This document shows, in pieces, positions 21,686 through 33,895 of a DNA stretch of 64,000 nucleotides. Origin of the DNA: Orbilia blumenaviensis (Eukaryota > Ascomycota > Orbiliomycetes > Orbiliales > Orbiliaceae); assembly GCA_036872755.1 (NCBI GenBank), contig JAVHNS010000019.1, positions 558,001-622,000 on the forward strand, read 5' to 3'. The notes beneath the pieces are model-generated. The model worked only from the letters and a program-made list of their open reading frames with translations, was not told where the DNA came from and made no database searches. The position numbers and the translations under genes were made by a program. How positions within the stretch are numbered: the first letter of the stretch is position 1; every line of letters starts with the position of its first letter.

Positions 21686-24319
21686 ATGTCGCATGTCGCG
21701 AAACGACCACGTTTGCACGGACCAAAAAACCCCACCCTCACATTGCCCGCCACTACTCCGAAACTTAGGAATCTTCAAATTGAACACGAAAATTCATTAC
21801 GTCAGTCCGCCCAACGCTTAAAAAGTAGCTGGGAGGATATATGCCGTCGTTATGGGCGCGATTTCGATGGCGAAGGCGACGAAATTGATCTAAGGACCGG
21901 AGAAGTTGTTATAGATAATGGGCATCTGAGAGGTCTGGAGGTGGATTCAGAGAATACGTGGGCTGGTGGCGACGAGGATGAAGAGGGTGACGATGCTGGA
22001 TCTGCTACCTCCAGTTTGGAGATGGAGATTTTGGCGAGACGACCAATGTTGGCAAGAGACGAAATGGGTGGACCAATACTCCGGGATGACGAAGCGGAGG
22101 AAATTGATGTTGACGAGGATCTGGATCGCGACGCCATTGACGACTTATTCGACGAACTGGAGTTAGCAACAGGGTTTATTGGGAAGGACAAAAGGAAACG
22201 GGAGAAAGACCAGAAGGTGCAAGAGACGCAAGGACTGACACAGAAGGAACAGGTTGGGCAGGATAGCATACCGTCACCGGCATCATCAGAATCGATAGAG
22301 GAGGAAGAAACGTTGATAGCACAGCTTGAGGTGAAAGAAGTCGGAACGGGTGTTGGAAACGCAGCCTCACCGGACGAGTTGCCGGACGACGTCATGCTGG
22401 AGTACGTAACGAAATTGGGTCGACAACGGTTGCTAGCATTGGTTCAAACGCTGCCAGGGACGGAAGGACAAGGGGAAACGGCGGATCCTGGAATCGTCGC
22501 TCAATTGACACCGATATCAGAGTGTGGGAAACCGCTTTCTGAGCAGCTGGACGAAGCTGTGGAGAAGTTAGCTGCATCGAAGGAACCGATCCCTGAACTG
22601 CTCGAAAACGAGAATGTTTTGGAACTAGAAGTGGAACAGGGATTAGAGCGAGAAAGGGGTGGTAGTGAACAAGAGTCAGGAAGATATTTGGAGCCAGAAG
22701 CTCCTCTTGAGCCTTTAGCTGAGGTTAAACAGTGTCCTGGAGACGCTCCAGACAGCAGCGTCAATGTAATACCAATAACGCCAAACGAGACAGTTGTCGA
22801 AAACAGTTTTGTCAATGGAAACAGTCAGGAAGCAGTGATTAATAGCTTGCCTGCTCCACCCCACAGGGAATTGGACGCCGCTCTCGACACTGGCCGGGAA
22901 CAGGAACTGGAACACGAACCCGAACCTGACAATGAGCTTCGGCCTGTGTCGGAACCCGAATTTGAGCCTGAACCTGAACCTGAACCTGAATCCGAACCCC
23001 AACCTGAGCCTGAACTCGAGCCAGAGCTTGAGCCTGAACCCGAATCCGAGCCTGAATCCGAGCCTGAATCCGAGCCTGAATCCGAGCCTGAATCCGAGCC
23101 TGAAATCGAATCGACATCCCGCCTGATTACCAGTGACCAGGCTCCACAAGAAGAATCCATGAGTATGGATGTGGACCCTGCCCTAGACACCCGCCCTATC
23201 ATTGAGCAGCCATTGGAAGATACCCATGGGTCATCTACTATAGAAAATGAAGAACGTGACCCAAGTTTTCACTATGGCGACATTGATGACCTGTCAACGA
23301 TCATTATTCCAAAAACTTCGGTGCCAGTCACGCCAAAAAACCGGCAGTATAGTACCAAATTCTCTAGTTCGATGAGGAAGGCTGCCTCAACCGGGAAGGG
23401 AAGCCGAAGACGTCTATCCGAGTTTGGAACTTCAAAAAAGTTAGGAACTCCAACGCTGTCTAAAGGGAAGACACCTCAAACTGTGCCATCAAAACTGCGG
23501 TCTGAGCTATCGCAACCAAATTCTGCGGGTCCTAGGAACTTCTGGTCGGCGCTACCAGGTGATCCTTTCTATGATCCCCAGTGGCAGGATTCCCATCCTG
23601 ACGGGGAGCCAGCATTTGAGGAGTTCGAGCGACGAAGGGTTCTACTTGAAGAACATGCAGTCAGCGGCGCCAAGCGGAAAAAGGGCGCTAGTAAGAGTTC
23701 GGTGGTACTAGACTCATCACCTATAAGAAAGAGAAAGGGACATAGAACTAGCTCTCAGGCGACACCTAAGACTAAGGAACAGACGACGCCGAAGTCTAAA
23801 CGCGTGAAGTATGAAGATGAAGTTGAAAAGAAGCTGCGCACGCCGCGATCGGGTAAATTTCTAGAGTACATTAACAGGAAGGCAGCAGAAGAGAAGGCCG
23901 GTACTCAAAGAATAGTAGCTGTTGAAATACCATTTGGGGTTAGAATTGGAGTCACCACCGACGCTGGAACGTCAGGAACCCCGACACAAAAAAAAAACTC
24001 TGCATATAGGTTTTCTGACAGCAATGATGATGTTCTACCTGTTGAAGGTCAGAGCTCGCCTACCTCAAGTGATGAGGCGCAAAAGAGAACTAGAGGTCGC
24101 CCGAAGAAGGGACCTATACCACTCATCGCGTCAGATCTGCCAGCCATATCTCCAAGGAGGCTCAGATCCAAGGAGGGATTGGTTAGTAACCCCTTTGCAA
24201 AGTGTGGTGATGCAGGCTATCGGTGTGACAAACCTCTTTGTTTTAGTAAGTCACCAATTTGAATTTTCCTAGCTGGGCTAAGTGCTAATTATATCTCTAC
24301 AGAATGTATTGATGGATGA
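21686..24319 (+). CDS. SCM3: Scm3/HJURP-type centromeric histone chaperone, long fungal form
   Basis: Exons 21686-24245 and 24303-24319 give 858 residues. The start is the ATG at [10 protein letters not shown]; a TTG 14 codons earlier is not used. Residues about 45-85 hold the conserved Scm3 segment: a helix ([17 protein letters not shown]) followed by [19 protein letters not shown]. This domain hands the centromeric H3 variant (CENP-A/Cse4) to centromeres in the nucleus. The rest is long and disordered: acidic stretches, a Glu-Pro/Glu-Ser repeat block (about residues 420-475), an AT-hook core (TRGRPKKG, about residue 810) and a C-terminal cysteine cluster (C-x6-C-x4-C-x2-C) completed by the tiny last exon. 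AT hooks and cysteine modules have been reported in fungal Scm3 proteins, from memory. Recognition rests on the N-terminal motif. Confidence 0.8.
22951..23110 (+). repeat. Coding Glu-Pro / Glu-Ser-Glu-Pro repeat block
   Basis: Within SCM3. The first part is imperfect 6-base GAACCT/GAGCCT units (Glu-Pro); from about 23041 there are five near-identical 12-base units (GAATCCGAGCCT, reading ESEP). Because units are multiples of three, copy changes keep frame. Confidence 0.9.
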
Positions 24320-24408
24320 AATAATGGTTCTGTCCACATATAGTTATATATACTAGTCTCTACATCCAATACATCAACTTGACCCATGGCATAATGCCTC
24401 GACGCTCT

Positions 24409-26369
24409 CTACTTTTGCTCTCCCGCCTTGAGGATATCCTCAATAGTGGTATCCCATCTCCCTCCGATATCGCCAATCTTGGCCCAAAATTTAGACAGAT
24501 GCCTGCTTCCGCTGTCGCAGAGGATTGTTACGATCCTCCTGTTCGAATTTTCCCACCCACGTTCCTTAACAAGCTTGACGACAGCTACACAGTTGACGGC
24601 ACTAGAGCTGCCAACAAAGAGACCGTCTTGTTCAACAAGATACCGAGCCATCAGACATGCTATATACCGTTAGTGATATCGGTTTCGCCATTGTGTCCTT
24701 AAGAATACGTACCCTCTTCATCAGAAACGCGGATGGCATCATCGATCAATTCTCTGCCAGCCTCGAAGTTCGCAGTTACCCTGTTGATTCCAATACCCTC
24801 AACGATAGTGTCGACCTGCGATCTTCTCCTCGTTCCCTCCCTTTCAGTGATCTCATTGAACATCACTCCATATTTCACCTTATTCAACAACCCCGACCCT
24901 TGCGGGTCTGCTAGTATGGCCGTCAAATTCGGCAAGTACTGCTTCAGATACTTAACCACCCCCGAGATTGTCCCACCAGTCCCCGCACCGGCAACAAACG
25001 CGTCTAGTTTCTTGCCGCACTGCCGATATATTTCTGGTCCTGTTGTTTCAAAATGTGCTTTCCAGTTCGCTTCATTCTCAAATTGATCCGCGAAGAACCC
25101 TCTCGCGGGCGTTGAGCAGTCGGCCGTCAATTCTATTGCACGGGATTTTGCAAGGTTGACAAATTGTTTCCGGTCTACAATTGGTGCTGGGGTGACGCGT
25201 TCGACGACGGCGCCGAGTTTTAGGAGGAGATTTGACTTTTCGAGGGATTGGTCTGAGGGCATGCATCTTTTTTTGAACGTTTCTTCGTTAGTGTCTTTTT
25301 TTTTTTTTTTTAACAAATTGTTTTCTTTGAATGTTTGTATTGGCGTGTCTCGCTGGGTTTTCTTCTCTTTTATTTTCCTTCTTTCTTTTTACCCGGAGTG
25401 CGGAGGTATGGCGCAATACATACATATGGGCTAGGTATCCTCTTGCACGGCAAATGTGGGCTAGAGAAACGCCGGTGCTCCCGACGGTTCCTTCAAACAA
25501 TTTGTCGCCTGAGAAGGGGCGGAGGCGACCTTCCTCCTCTGCCTGGTTATGGATTATTATCATTCTTTGGTTAGTATCATTCATTCTTAGGGGTCTAGAC
25601 ATCCCGCGGTGGGCGGCCAAATTGTGGTTTTTGCTAGTCCTTGCTTTTCAATCTGTTTCACCCCCTCTTGTTTTCGAAGATATTGCTTTTGCTTTCTTTT
25701 ATATCTTCATTTGGGTGTATAAGATCAATTGTTTGGAGGGATATATATGTGGATATATAGATATCCATTTAATGGTTATGGTGTAGGATTATTATAATAT
25801 CCGGAATGCGCGCGACGAAACATAGTAATATAATAAAAATGGGGCCAAAAGAGGAGGCAAGGAGGGGGGCGTTTTATTCTTTTCCACATACCTTGAGAAT
25901 TATACTTAGAGCTACTCGATCTTTTGGTGAACCACCTGGATTTAGAAACTGGATTATTTTAGATATAAGCATTTGTGTACGTAGGGCAGGACCTTTTTAA
26001 CAGATATATACAAACCTCGGCTTTGGCAAGCACTTCACAACCTAAGTACTCCGATAGACTCCTGATTCTGACTAACGGCGTATTACCTATACAGCCTTCT
26101 AATCCATTCTTGATATCTTCTTTATCAGGCTGAAGAAACGAAGGGAGTGATGCCCCGTCTAAAGCGTCAGAAGAAGCCCCGGCAAGTAAATTTTGTAAGG
26201 CAATAGGAACAAATGATTCCCGCCGGGGGTCATTATGCTTTGATTCAGCCTGTCCAGAAGATGGGTGGATCTTTGAAGTCAGCCGTTGAACTGAGAGGGT
26301 TATCGCAATGCCGGCTGCGAAGCTGAGTGCCACAAGGGTTATAGGTTTTTGAGGTAGGTAATCGGACAT
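24409..26369 (-). CDS. Membrane-anchored cysteine synthase (Mcy1/Cys12-like), PLP enzyme
   Basis: Five exons, 26369-26016, 25948-25892, 25542-25424, 25266-24713 and 24659-24409, give 444 residues, all phases consistent. An N-terminal helix (ITLVALSFAAGIAITLSV) predicts a membrane anchor, as in the yeast mitochondrial outer-membrane protein Mcy1. The fold-type II PLP core is clear: GNTPLVRIRSLSE; the PLP-lysine motif GGSPKDRVAL on the 57-nt second exon; EGTVGSTGVSLA; the phosphate-binding GAGTGGTISG; and the C-terminal DGLFVGSSSAVN and TILCDSGSRHLSKFW. It should make cysteine from an O-acylserine and sulfide, though for the fungal membrane form the true substrate is uncertain. Its stop lies 89 bases from the SCM3 stop on the opposite strand. 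Confidence 0.93.
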
Positions 26370-26895
26370 GCTTCCACGTATCCTTTTCCCTATGGCTTCT
26401 AATTTCTAGTTGATTAGCTTGCTATGGGCCAAAGCTACATCGTTCCGTGCATGTGTGGATTGGTCGAGATATCTTAGAAGTTCACGCGAAGAGAGTGATC
26501 TTGCTTGCAGGTTGACGTCTTGCGAGACTTTGTTGGAAGTTGAATATTTGTGTGTTGTGGCGGTACATGATGATGGAATTACTCGCTATCTGCGGGTACC
26601 TTACCGAAAACGTGGCGAGCATGGTCAATGGGCCTTTTTTTTTTTTTCACCCTCCAAGGTATTTGGTATGGAATCTACGTATGGAATACAGGACATTTCA
26701 TAAATATTTAAGTCGCTATCGGGTTTTTGTTTTTAGTTTTATCTACAATATTCAGGATCCTCCAATATACAAAAATTATATACACTCCTCCATCGAATCC
26801 CAAAGTTAGCCCCGGACCCCTCTGTGATCCAAGCTTTCATAGCCCCATGTTCTAATATACAGTCACCAGATATTTTTGATGACACCAATGCCTCC
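26370..26895. other. Short intergenic region
   Basis: About 530 bases between the cysteine synthase start and the NDUFAF7 stop, both minus strand. It includes a T run near 26637. No gene seen. Confidence 0.5.
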
Positions 26896-28609
26896 CTAAT
26901 GCGTATACATCACTGATGCATTCTTATACCACGTCAGCAACGGGTTTTCTTTCGATTTTGTTGTGGTATCACTAAGCTCTGCCCAGCTCCTCATGAACTT
27001 CTCGTGCGTCTCTACCCTTGCGAATTTTCCGGAAAGCAACTCGTACATCTTTGCTATTTCTACGAAATCTGTTGGGAATAGAATATCAAAGTATCCTTGA
27101 TGTACCTGTTTACAAAGCCGTTAGCGAAAGCTCATCTGGTAGTCTTTTAGTTTTGGTTGGAACAAATAGAACTTACGAATAACTGTGTCACCGCAATGGT
27201 CTCCCTCTTATACCTCGTTTGAACGACTGGCGCATTCATCCCTTCCACCGTATCCGGCAAGTAATCAAAATCGCTCATTAACAGTCGGTGATGCGGAAAC
27301 CTCGAATTCAACAGCTCCAAAAATTCCATTGCTCTCGTTGGGATAAACTCCGGAGCCGTCAGATTCTCCTGAAACCATATCCTATTTTTCAATCCCCACT
27401 TTAGCCTATTCCACGCGCTGCTATTCCGAATAGTATCCTTGAATGATTTCGCGATTACGTTGCTAAACATCTTGTCGTGTTCCGGATTATCGATTTTTCG
27501 GCGAAGGTCCAAATACCGTTTTGTCCGAGGTTCCAAATCTGGTGTGTAAAACTCATGAAATTCACCCTCCTGATCGATCATAAGGTACCCCTGGAGCGGC
27601 TGCTGCGTCTGCAAATCGTATCGCACCATATCATGCGCAAAGTTATCGAAAACCTCCAACGCCAGAAAATAGCACGGGTTCGCCACGTAAGTGTTGAAGT
27701 CGAACATGCTACTATGGATGACCTCCACATGCTCTGAATGCCCCGATCTTTCGACGGACTTAAGCTGCTGTTGTACCATCCGTTTACTGATCTCGATAAT
27801 TTTAAACTGCGTACGGATATACACATCCGGAACATTGTCCCGTAACCAATCGAGGATATTGACCATCAGTGTTCCGTTTCCCGCACCCATTTCATAGACT
27901 ATAAGGTCGTATTCCGGGTATAGGTCAATAACGTAGTTTTCGTAGAGATACCTCGCAATGGCCTCTCCATAGTAAGGACGAAATAGCTCTGTCGGTGTGT
28001 GCCACAGCTGGCGAAGGCTGTTTGGGGATTCGGCATCGAGTTTATCTTCGAATTCCTTGTATTGTTGGGCGAAGTCTTTGTGGAAGGCGTTTTCGTCTCG
28101 GATTTGGGGAAATTTGAAGGGTTTGTCGGTATTGAAGATTACTGCTTCCTTGGAGAAGTAGCCGTAGTACGGGTTATAGAGCGCATCTGGATTCTCTGTT
28201 AGCTTTCCAATGAACCCTATGGTATCTATAAAAAAAAAGGTGGGGCCTAAGCACCATCTATGTAATCCCGTACTAGCATCTTGCACATCCTCGGCCTCTC
28301 ATCTCGACTGGCTAGCTTGGCGGCAGTCACCAATGGATATCGTTTAAACTCCTCGGACAGGTCGGTATTCGGTAGCCTATTCCTCGGTAGCCATCCAAGA
28401 CCATCCGAGTCGTCACGGCTGCGCAATGAAGAAGCGGTATGAAAACGCCGACGAGGCGGGTGGTATGCACTAAGAGGGCGCGGCGACGGACGTCGTGGGA
28501 TTGAGTGGTAATGACGACCGCGAACGGCTGACACGGGTCTCCGCTGGCAGGCCGGATGATGGAAGAGCTGCCGGAACAGGCGAGAGAGAAGCGCCTGTGA
28601 CGAGTCCAT
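26896..28609 (-). CDS. NDUFAF7: NDUFAF7-like mitochondrial arginine methyltransferase
   Basis: Three exons, 28609-28255, 28186-27177 and 27105-26896, give 524 residues. The first exon encodes an Arg-rich, acid-poor N-terminus typical of mitochondrial import, then PRMCKMLVRDYID, which joins DALYNPYYGYFSKEAVIF across a 68-nt intron. An alternative nearer acceptor would make an implausible 29-nt intron and inserts residues foreign to the family. The methyltransferase (DUF185/MidA) core shows LRQLWHTPTELFRPYYGEAIARY, the SAM-binding YEMGAGNGTLMVNIL, and a late CDYLPD-like segment. In animals the enzyme dimethylates an arginine of the complex I subunit NDUFS2 during assembly; the same role is likely here. 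The last 70 residues lie on a separate small exon. Confidence 0.92.
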
Positions 28610-29859
28610 TATTGGCTCGGAGAGCAGGGCAGCTGCTCAGGCTCGCGTGGTGTCGTTGTCGAATGGGATGGTGGGAGGTTCGAATTCGACTGGTCTGGTT
28701 TGCAAGGGCCCCACTAATCCAGCCGATTTTATCGATAGTGTGTGCAGCAGGCCTTAATCCCGGCCAACGCATCCGACCGCCGAGATGGTTACACCTGATT
28801 CTTAGTTGCACTAGAACTACCTGGGTACTTCTTGTAGAGCCTATTGTTTGAGGCATGATCTAATTTAACTTCACTGCCAACTCCAACTCGGATTGAAAGT
28901 GGAGATGTCTACTTTGGCTGCTACGTGCAGTGTGGTATTATAGTCATATCGTATCAATTTTGCATACATGCTGAGTAACATATCCTGTGAAATGATATGG
29001 GAATTCAAGCATTGACCAAGCCTGCAAGTCACATTGGCAAGTTTACTCGTCGACACCATCCGGATATCCATATCGATTAGGAAGAGACACGGCTCTGACT
29101 GTTCCAACATTTCGGTGGCGCTGTTCTAGCTGCAAGTATCTCAAATAACCTGCATGATTTCGTTACACACACCAATCCAAAATCCAACAAACACCGACCA
29201 AAGTGCAAGAATTCACGATAAGAGATCAAGCTCTCAAACGCGAACTAAAAGACCTTGTGACTAAACACTCAATCCCAACGGATTAGATAATATAAACTTA
29301 GTAACAGTTTGAGCACAGACTGCAGGGTCTAGACGAACTAGCTTGCATGACCACGCCCTCTGCTTTAAGGTACTTTTCGTGTATGATTGGTGGCGGAGTT
29401 GGTTCGACGCGGGAGGTCTGCTTCAGGCTATATATATCTATCGGGTGGATACACGGTGTAGCTATCCGCGAATAAAGAATTAATCTCAAACGGGAAGGGA
29501 CTCGCTGGAGTTGGCGTTTTTCCTTCGACGCTTTGTGACTCCGGAGTATCGTGACTCCAACATCTCAACGTGCATTGCGGCTGAACAGGTATAGTTTCCT
29601 TCCGTTAGAATCTCTATCACAATCAGGTCTAGAGACCTGATGTGATCCAAAGAAACAATTGGCCAATTAATTCATATTGCAATGTTGTGATGCTCCGGCC
29701 GGAGGCAAGTCCAAGTCTATATAATGATCACAACCAGACCTGTCACTTCAGGCTATCTTTTACCTATACTACTGCATTACCACAAGACCGTCATACTGTT
29801 ACTGGTGTACTACCTATAAATAATCACATAATTTGCTATATAATACAAGAGGATACAGT
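28610..29859. other. Intergenic region, no gene seen
   Basis: 1.25 kb between divergent genes. Open frames overlapping 28470-28856 are GC-rich shadows of the NDUFAF7 leader. The rest is AT-rich without a supported gene. Confidence 0.5.
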
Positions 29860-30603
29860 ATGACATCCCCAACCGTCAACATATTTGTCTCCCCAGGGCT
29901 TTACATAAAGCCTGGAGATATCGCGGCCGGTGATATCAATTTCGAACCATGCGGCGGTACAGACAGATGGTGCTACCTTGCTCCTGGAAATCTCACGGGC
30001 ACGTGTGGCACATGGCTCGGCCAATCCGATTATTGCTGCTGGGCCGCGGTCAGAGAAAACGATGTTGAAGGTTATAAATCATGCGGAAATATTGCTGGCA
30101 TCAGAGACACTCCATTCAATCGATTCGGCTCATCGAATTCATTCAACGCTACTGGTAACACCTGCCCGTCCGGAAGCTTCGAGTTTTTCGAATATGATAC
30201 TGAGGGAGGCGATGGAATCGCTGCATGTTGCCCGAACGGCCAGACGGGCCAAGTGCTCCTCATCGGTGCGAATACCGACGGTACACAATACTCCCTAGAC
30301 AGTATCAGATGTGGGACTTTCGAAGTTCCGGGTGAATTGCAGAACCCAACGACTAACCCAGTGCCCACCGCCACTTCGGAGATGGATGATTCGACCACAT
30401 CAGCGGCCGTTACTTCGCGCGGCGAATCAACTTCCAGACCGCCAACTTCAATCACTCAAATGGATACAAATACGGCGTCGGCTACTGGTGGCCAAGCTAC
30501 CTCTACCACAACGTCTAACTCAGCTTCAAACAAACCCTCGAAGATGGCGTATCTGATTCTAGGTTCGGTCATTTTTGGACTATTCTTTGGAGGGGGCCTA
30601 TAA
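29860..30603 (+). CDS. Hypothetical cysteine-rich protein with Ser/Thr stalk and C-terminal membrane helix
   Basis: Single frame of 247 residues, family not recognised. The N-terminal half carries ten cysteines, including two CC pairs (DYCCW and AACC), with Trp- and Gly-rich surroundings, suggesting a disulfide-bonded extracellular domain. About residues 165-225 are rich in Ser, Thr and Pro, a probable O-glycosylated stalk, and the last 20 residues are a hydrophobic helix (AYLILGSVIFGLFFGGGL) with nothing after it, which fits a GPI-anchor signal or tail anchor. No signal peptide is visible after the ATG used, so a leader exon upstream may be missing from this model, or the protein is atypical. 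It stands alone in a gene-poor 4 kb stretch. Confidence 0.6.
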   Translation: MTSPTVNIFVSPGLYIKPGDIAAGDINFEPCGGTDRWCYLAPGNLTGTCGTWLGQSDYCCWAAVRENDVEGYKSCGNIAGIRDTPFNRFGSSNSFNATGNTCPSGSFEFFEYDTEGGDGIAACCPNGQTGQVLLIGANTDGTQYSLDSIRCGTFEVPGELQNPTTNPVPTATSEMDDSTTSAAVTSRGESTSRPPTSITQMDTNTASATGGQATSTTTSNSASNKPSKMAYLILGSVIFGLFFGGGL

Positions 30604-32553
30604 AATGATCGATCTTGATCAAAGGGGCACTTAAAATACGCTCCAAATGAGGAGTGTTAAATCCGATTGGTTTTTTTATAACTTTTATGATTTTTTTGTA
30701 TACCTTGTACGGCTATATAGCTATGTCAGACCGTCGTCGGCTTGCGTTCTTTACAAATTTATGATCAGTGTAATTTAACTCATTTTCATTGTATGAACAT
30801 ACACTAGGACCTATAGCTATAAGTCTGTTGCATTGCAATATCAAAACATAGGCAGGCTGGTCTTGTAGGACAGAGTAACAAATTATACTGTCTCTTTGAA
30901 GCCTCAGATACCCTGATCAAAATTCGAGTTTCTTTACACTATATTTGATTATTATTACCCTAAATTTATAAAGAACCTCGAGTGAGCCTGAATGCCAACA
31001 AAATTTAAAAGCGCTGCGAGGAAATTGCATGATAACTTAGGGTATCACGTTTGATGTCTATGCAATGTCTGATTTTGCTCCCAGTTAGGCAAATTTACCA
31101 CTTGGCTACCAGCTAGAGCTTGTCTCGCAAATTAGCCACGGCCTTTTTACATAATTATATATAAAAAATTAATAATAATCCGAGCTTGCTGATAGTAGAT
31201 GCGTATCCACTCTTCTAGATTTCTTGACTGGACCAGTTGAAGTCTAGCTTCTCGCTAATCTACGCGTATACGCTACACGAGATCAAATTACTGCCGGACT
31301 GTCCCACCAACCCGCTTTCAGGGCGGTTCAAGAAAACACATGCATCACAATGGTGCCTAGAGGAGTCGTTATGGGGGCCGTGGAGAATTGCTTAGGGGAT
31401 TAGGGCTGTAGAAATAAGAGATCTCAGCCAAGGAAGTTTGGGCGGCCTTTCAGCATCAAATCTAGAGTTCTAAATGGTCCAGTTTAGCTTGAATGCAACT
31501 TTGAATTGCGCCCATATAATTCCGTTCCATGACCCTAGACTTCGAGTAACGCTCAACTCCGAGAAGATAACTCAAATTTCTGCCTCTACTTTCCAGAAAT
31601 GTATATTACCACTCTCGTAACGAGACTCGCACATTACTAAAACCATAATCTTTGACACAATTTAGCTTGCCCATCTAGGAGACAATCCATCATATTTACC
31701 ACGATGACCAAATCATTAAATCGCCCACTAATAGAACGATGTCCGAATAACCTTTTAACATCTTCTCTAATTGTATAACCCCGATGGTGCTGATGACACG
31801 CTCGTAGCAAAGGGGTGCTGAAATGCAGTCCAACACAGATGCCATGTGGTATTCTGAGATTTAACTCCGGATTAGGAATCTACCTGATCAAGCAAAAGAC
31901 GGTCGCGATTGTGACGTCGAGGCGTCGATCACCAAAGCCTTATGTCACGTAAGCCTATGGAGGTAACCTTGCCCAATGGCTGCGCAAAGCGCCCTCGCCA
32001 TCTACGCATCATCAGATACTCGGTTTCATACCTATGTATTTATCTGTTCCCTCCTTAACATGAGATCCCAATAGTAGGATAAGAATGTTAATGTGCCACA
32101 CTCTAAGCAGACAACGTCCATGCATAGATTCACGGATAGGTTTTCCTTATAGCCCTGTAGTATCCAGAGCGTATGTAATTATACACAACCATGGTACACT
32201 CTGTGATATGGAAAGGGCTCGATGAAAACGGCAAGAAAACGAACCGAAGGAGTTCCAGTCTGAATTATCGATATAAGACATGGCAGGTCGGTAGGCTCTG
32301 TGGGCTGGAGCATGACTAAAAGGGAATGGGAGACAGAAAATCGCTAGAAACATTAAGGATGGAAGTGAGAATAAGATATATGGTTGGCCTACCCTCCAAA
32401 CACAGGCGGGTTTAATTTTCCAGGTCCGAAATCTACCGAGCATATACCGAGAGTGTATAAAAACTGGAGGCCGATATGGTATTCAACTGGATATAACAGG
32501 TCCCAATGGCGGAAGTGCCAGAGCAAAAACGAACTCGGGGATATGCAGGAGTT
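30604..32553. other. Gene-poor region, nothing supported
   Basis: Almost 2 kb of AT-rich sequence with dense stops in all frames. I see no coding segment, terminal repeats or tandem array. It could hold decayed repeats that only a database search would reveal. Confidence 0.5.
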
Positions 32554-33895
32554 CATGAAAACTATAAAGGCAGAGTGTTAGGGTGCTGTTAAGTTTTTGT
32601 GACTTTGATATGGATTTGGAACAAACCTTCCAACGATGACCGCATTGTAAACATTCGCAGAACTAAGCATCGTATAATGTTAGTACACAACAGCTTTATG
32701 TTTTCCAAGAACATGAATAGAGTGCATACTGTTGTCATCGGTTCGTCGGCAGAACGTGTCTGAGCTTGACTGTAAGATACATTTCTCTTGCCGCATTTAC
32801 CACAGCGTAATTGATCCGTGACACTTGTGGGAGCTTTCGCGACCATGGCTTCCTTCATATTCTCCTGCTCGATCTTTTCATCCTCACGCTTTCGTTCGGC
32901 AGATGCCATCTCCTCTGATGTCATCGTGGCGAGTCGCATGGGCTCAATTCTCCCCGAGAGGACATTCTTCCTCAAATTGGGATTCTTGAGATCCTTAAGA
33001 TTGAAAAAGAGAGACCGGAGCTTATTTCGGTAGGCTGTATCGGTCTTATTCCCGTGGTTGCGGTAGAGGTGGTGCTCAGTATCCTTTGCAATCTTGAAGA
33101 CTTCATCCGGTGCTGTGGTGAACAAATTTTGTTAGCGAAGGATGTAAAAAATACGTCACGAAGAACAAGAGAAAACGTACTGGCTTGGGCTCCGATGACC
33201 AGTCCATCATAGATCATGGCCAACGACTTTGTCCGGACCTCGTCATCACCGAAGATGTTACATTCGACGCCATCTGTCTTATGGCTCCTCTTCATTGGAT
33301 CCACCGATGCGCCTCCAGCCTTCCTGCCTGCCGAGGGAGTAGGCGTTGACTTATTTGGTGTATCCTTCCCAGAATTTCCACCATTTGTGCTGACTTCCCT
33401 CTTCATAGATACACCACCTTTAGGCTCGCTCGAAGAGCTGGACTTAGGCTTTACACTAACATCCTTCTTCCATTTGTTGACGATATCCTTTGCAAGCTCC
33501 GAGACAGCTTTATCAGCATGTCCACGAAGTTTGTTGACAATCATTCCGATTTTGGTCTCCTACAAAGCACAACCATCCCATCTTGTCAGCACAGGTACTT
33601 TCATTGAGATACCTCTCCCATTCTCCTCCTAATAGCTAGCAGGCATCCGAAACTTCCATGCGCAAGCCAAACATTCACCGTAGGTAGTCATGCAGCTACC
33701 CTTCTCCTACTAATACGAGCCAGGTTTCCAACCGTCGGAAAGTTTACCTACCCTCAGAATTTGCTCAGTCGCGACAACATCGCTCTTCAATCTTCCCAAA
33801 ATTTCGTTTATGTGGCTAGCAGGAAGCTTTTCACGGACAGCCTTGTCCAGGCTGGCACCGTGGATCTTGATGTCCTTTGTATCCATCCCCGGCAT
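32554..33895 (-). CDS. DST1: Transcription elongation factor TFIIS
   Basis: Five exons, 33895-33752, 33559-33181, 33112-32730, 32662-32627 and 32562-32554, give 316 residues, normal for fungal TFIIS. The N-terminal LW helical bundle (DTKDIKIHGASLDKAV... through IGMIVNKLRGHAD) is followed by a Ser/Lys-rich linker, the central polymerase-binding domain (DEVRTKSLAMIYDGL onward, ending SGRIEPMRLATMTSEEMAS) and the C-terminal zinc ribbon (CGKCGKR, then [22 protein letters not shown]). The invariant acidic pair in RSADEP enters the polymerase active site to stimulate RNA cleavage. The last exon is only TTT TCA TGA, spliced after TGGAAG to give the usual WKFS ending, with branch-like CCCTAAC before the acceptor. 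Confidence 0.95.

Noticed and set aside
22825..23202. Minus-strand Gly-Ser-Asp repeat ORF
   Set aside because: Antisense shadow of the Glu-Pro/Glu-Ser repeat in the SCM3 gene.
28226..28254. 29-nt intron in NDUFAF7 using the nearer acceptor
   Set aside because: Too short to be spliced and would add residues foreign to the family; the acceptor at 28187 gives a 68-nt intron and the conserved sequence.
28670..28700. Possible tRNA B-box (GGTTCGAATTCG)
   Set aside because: No matching A-box or cloverleaf could be folded around it.
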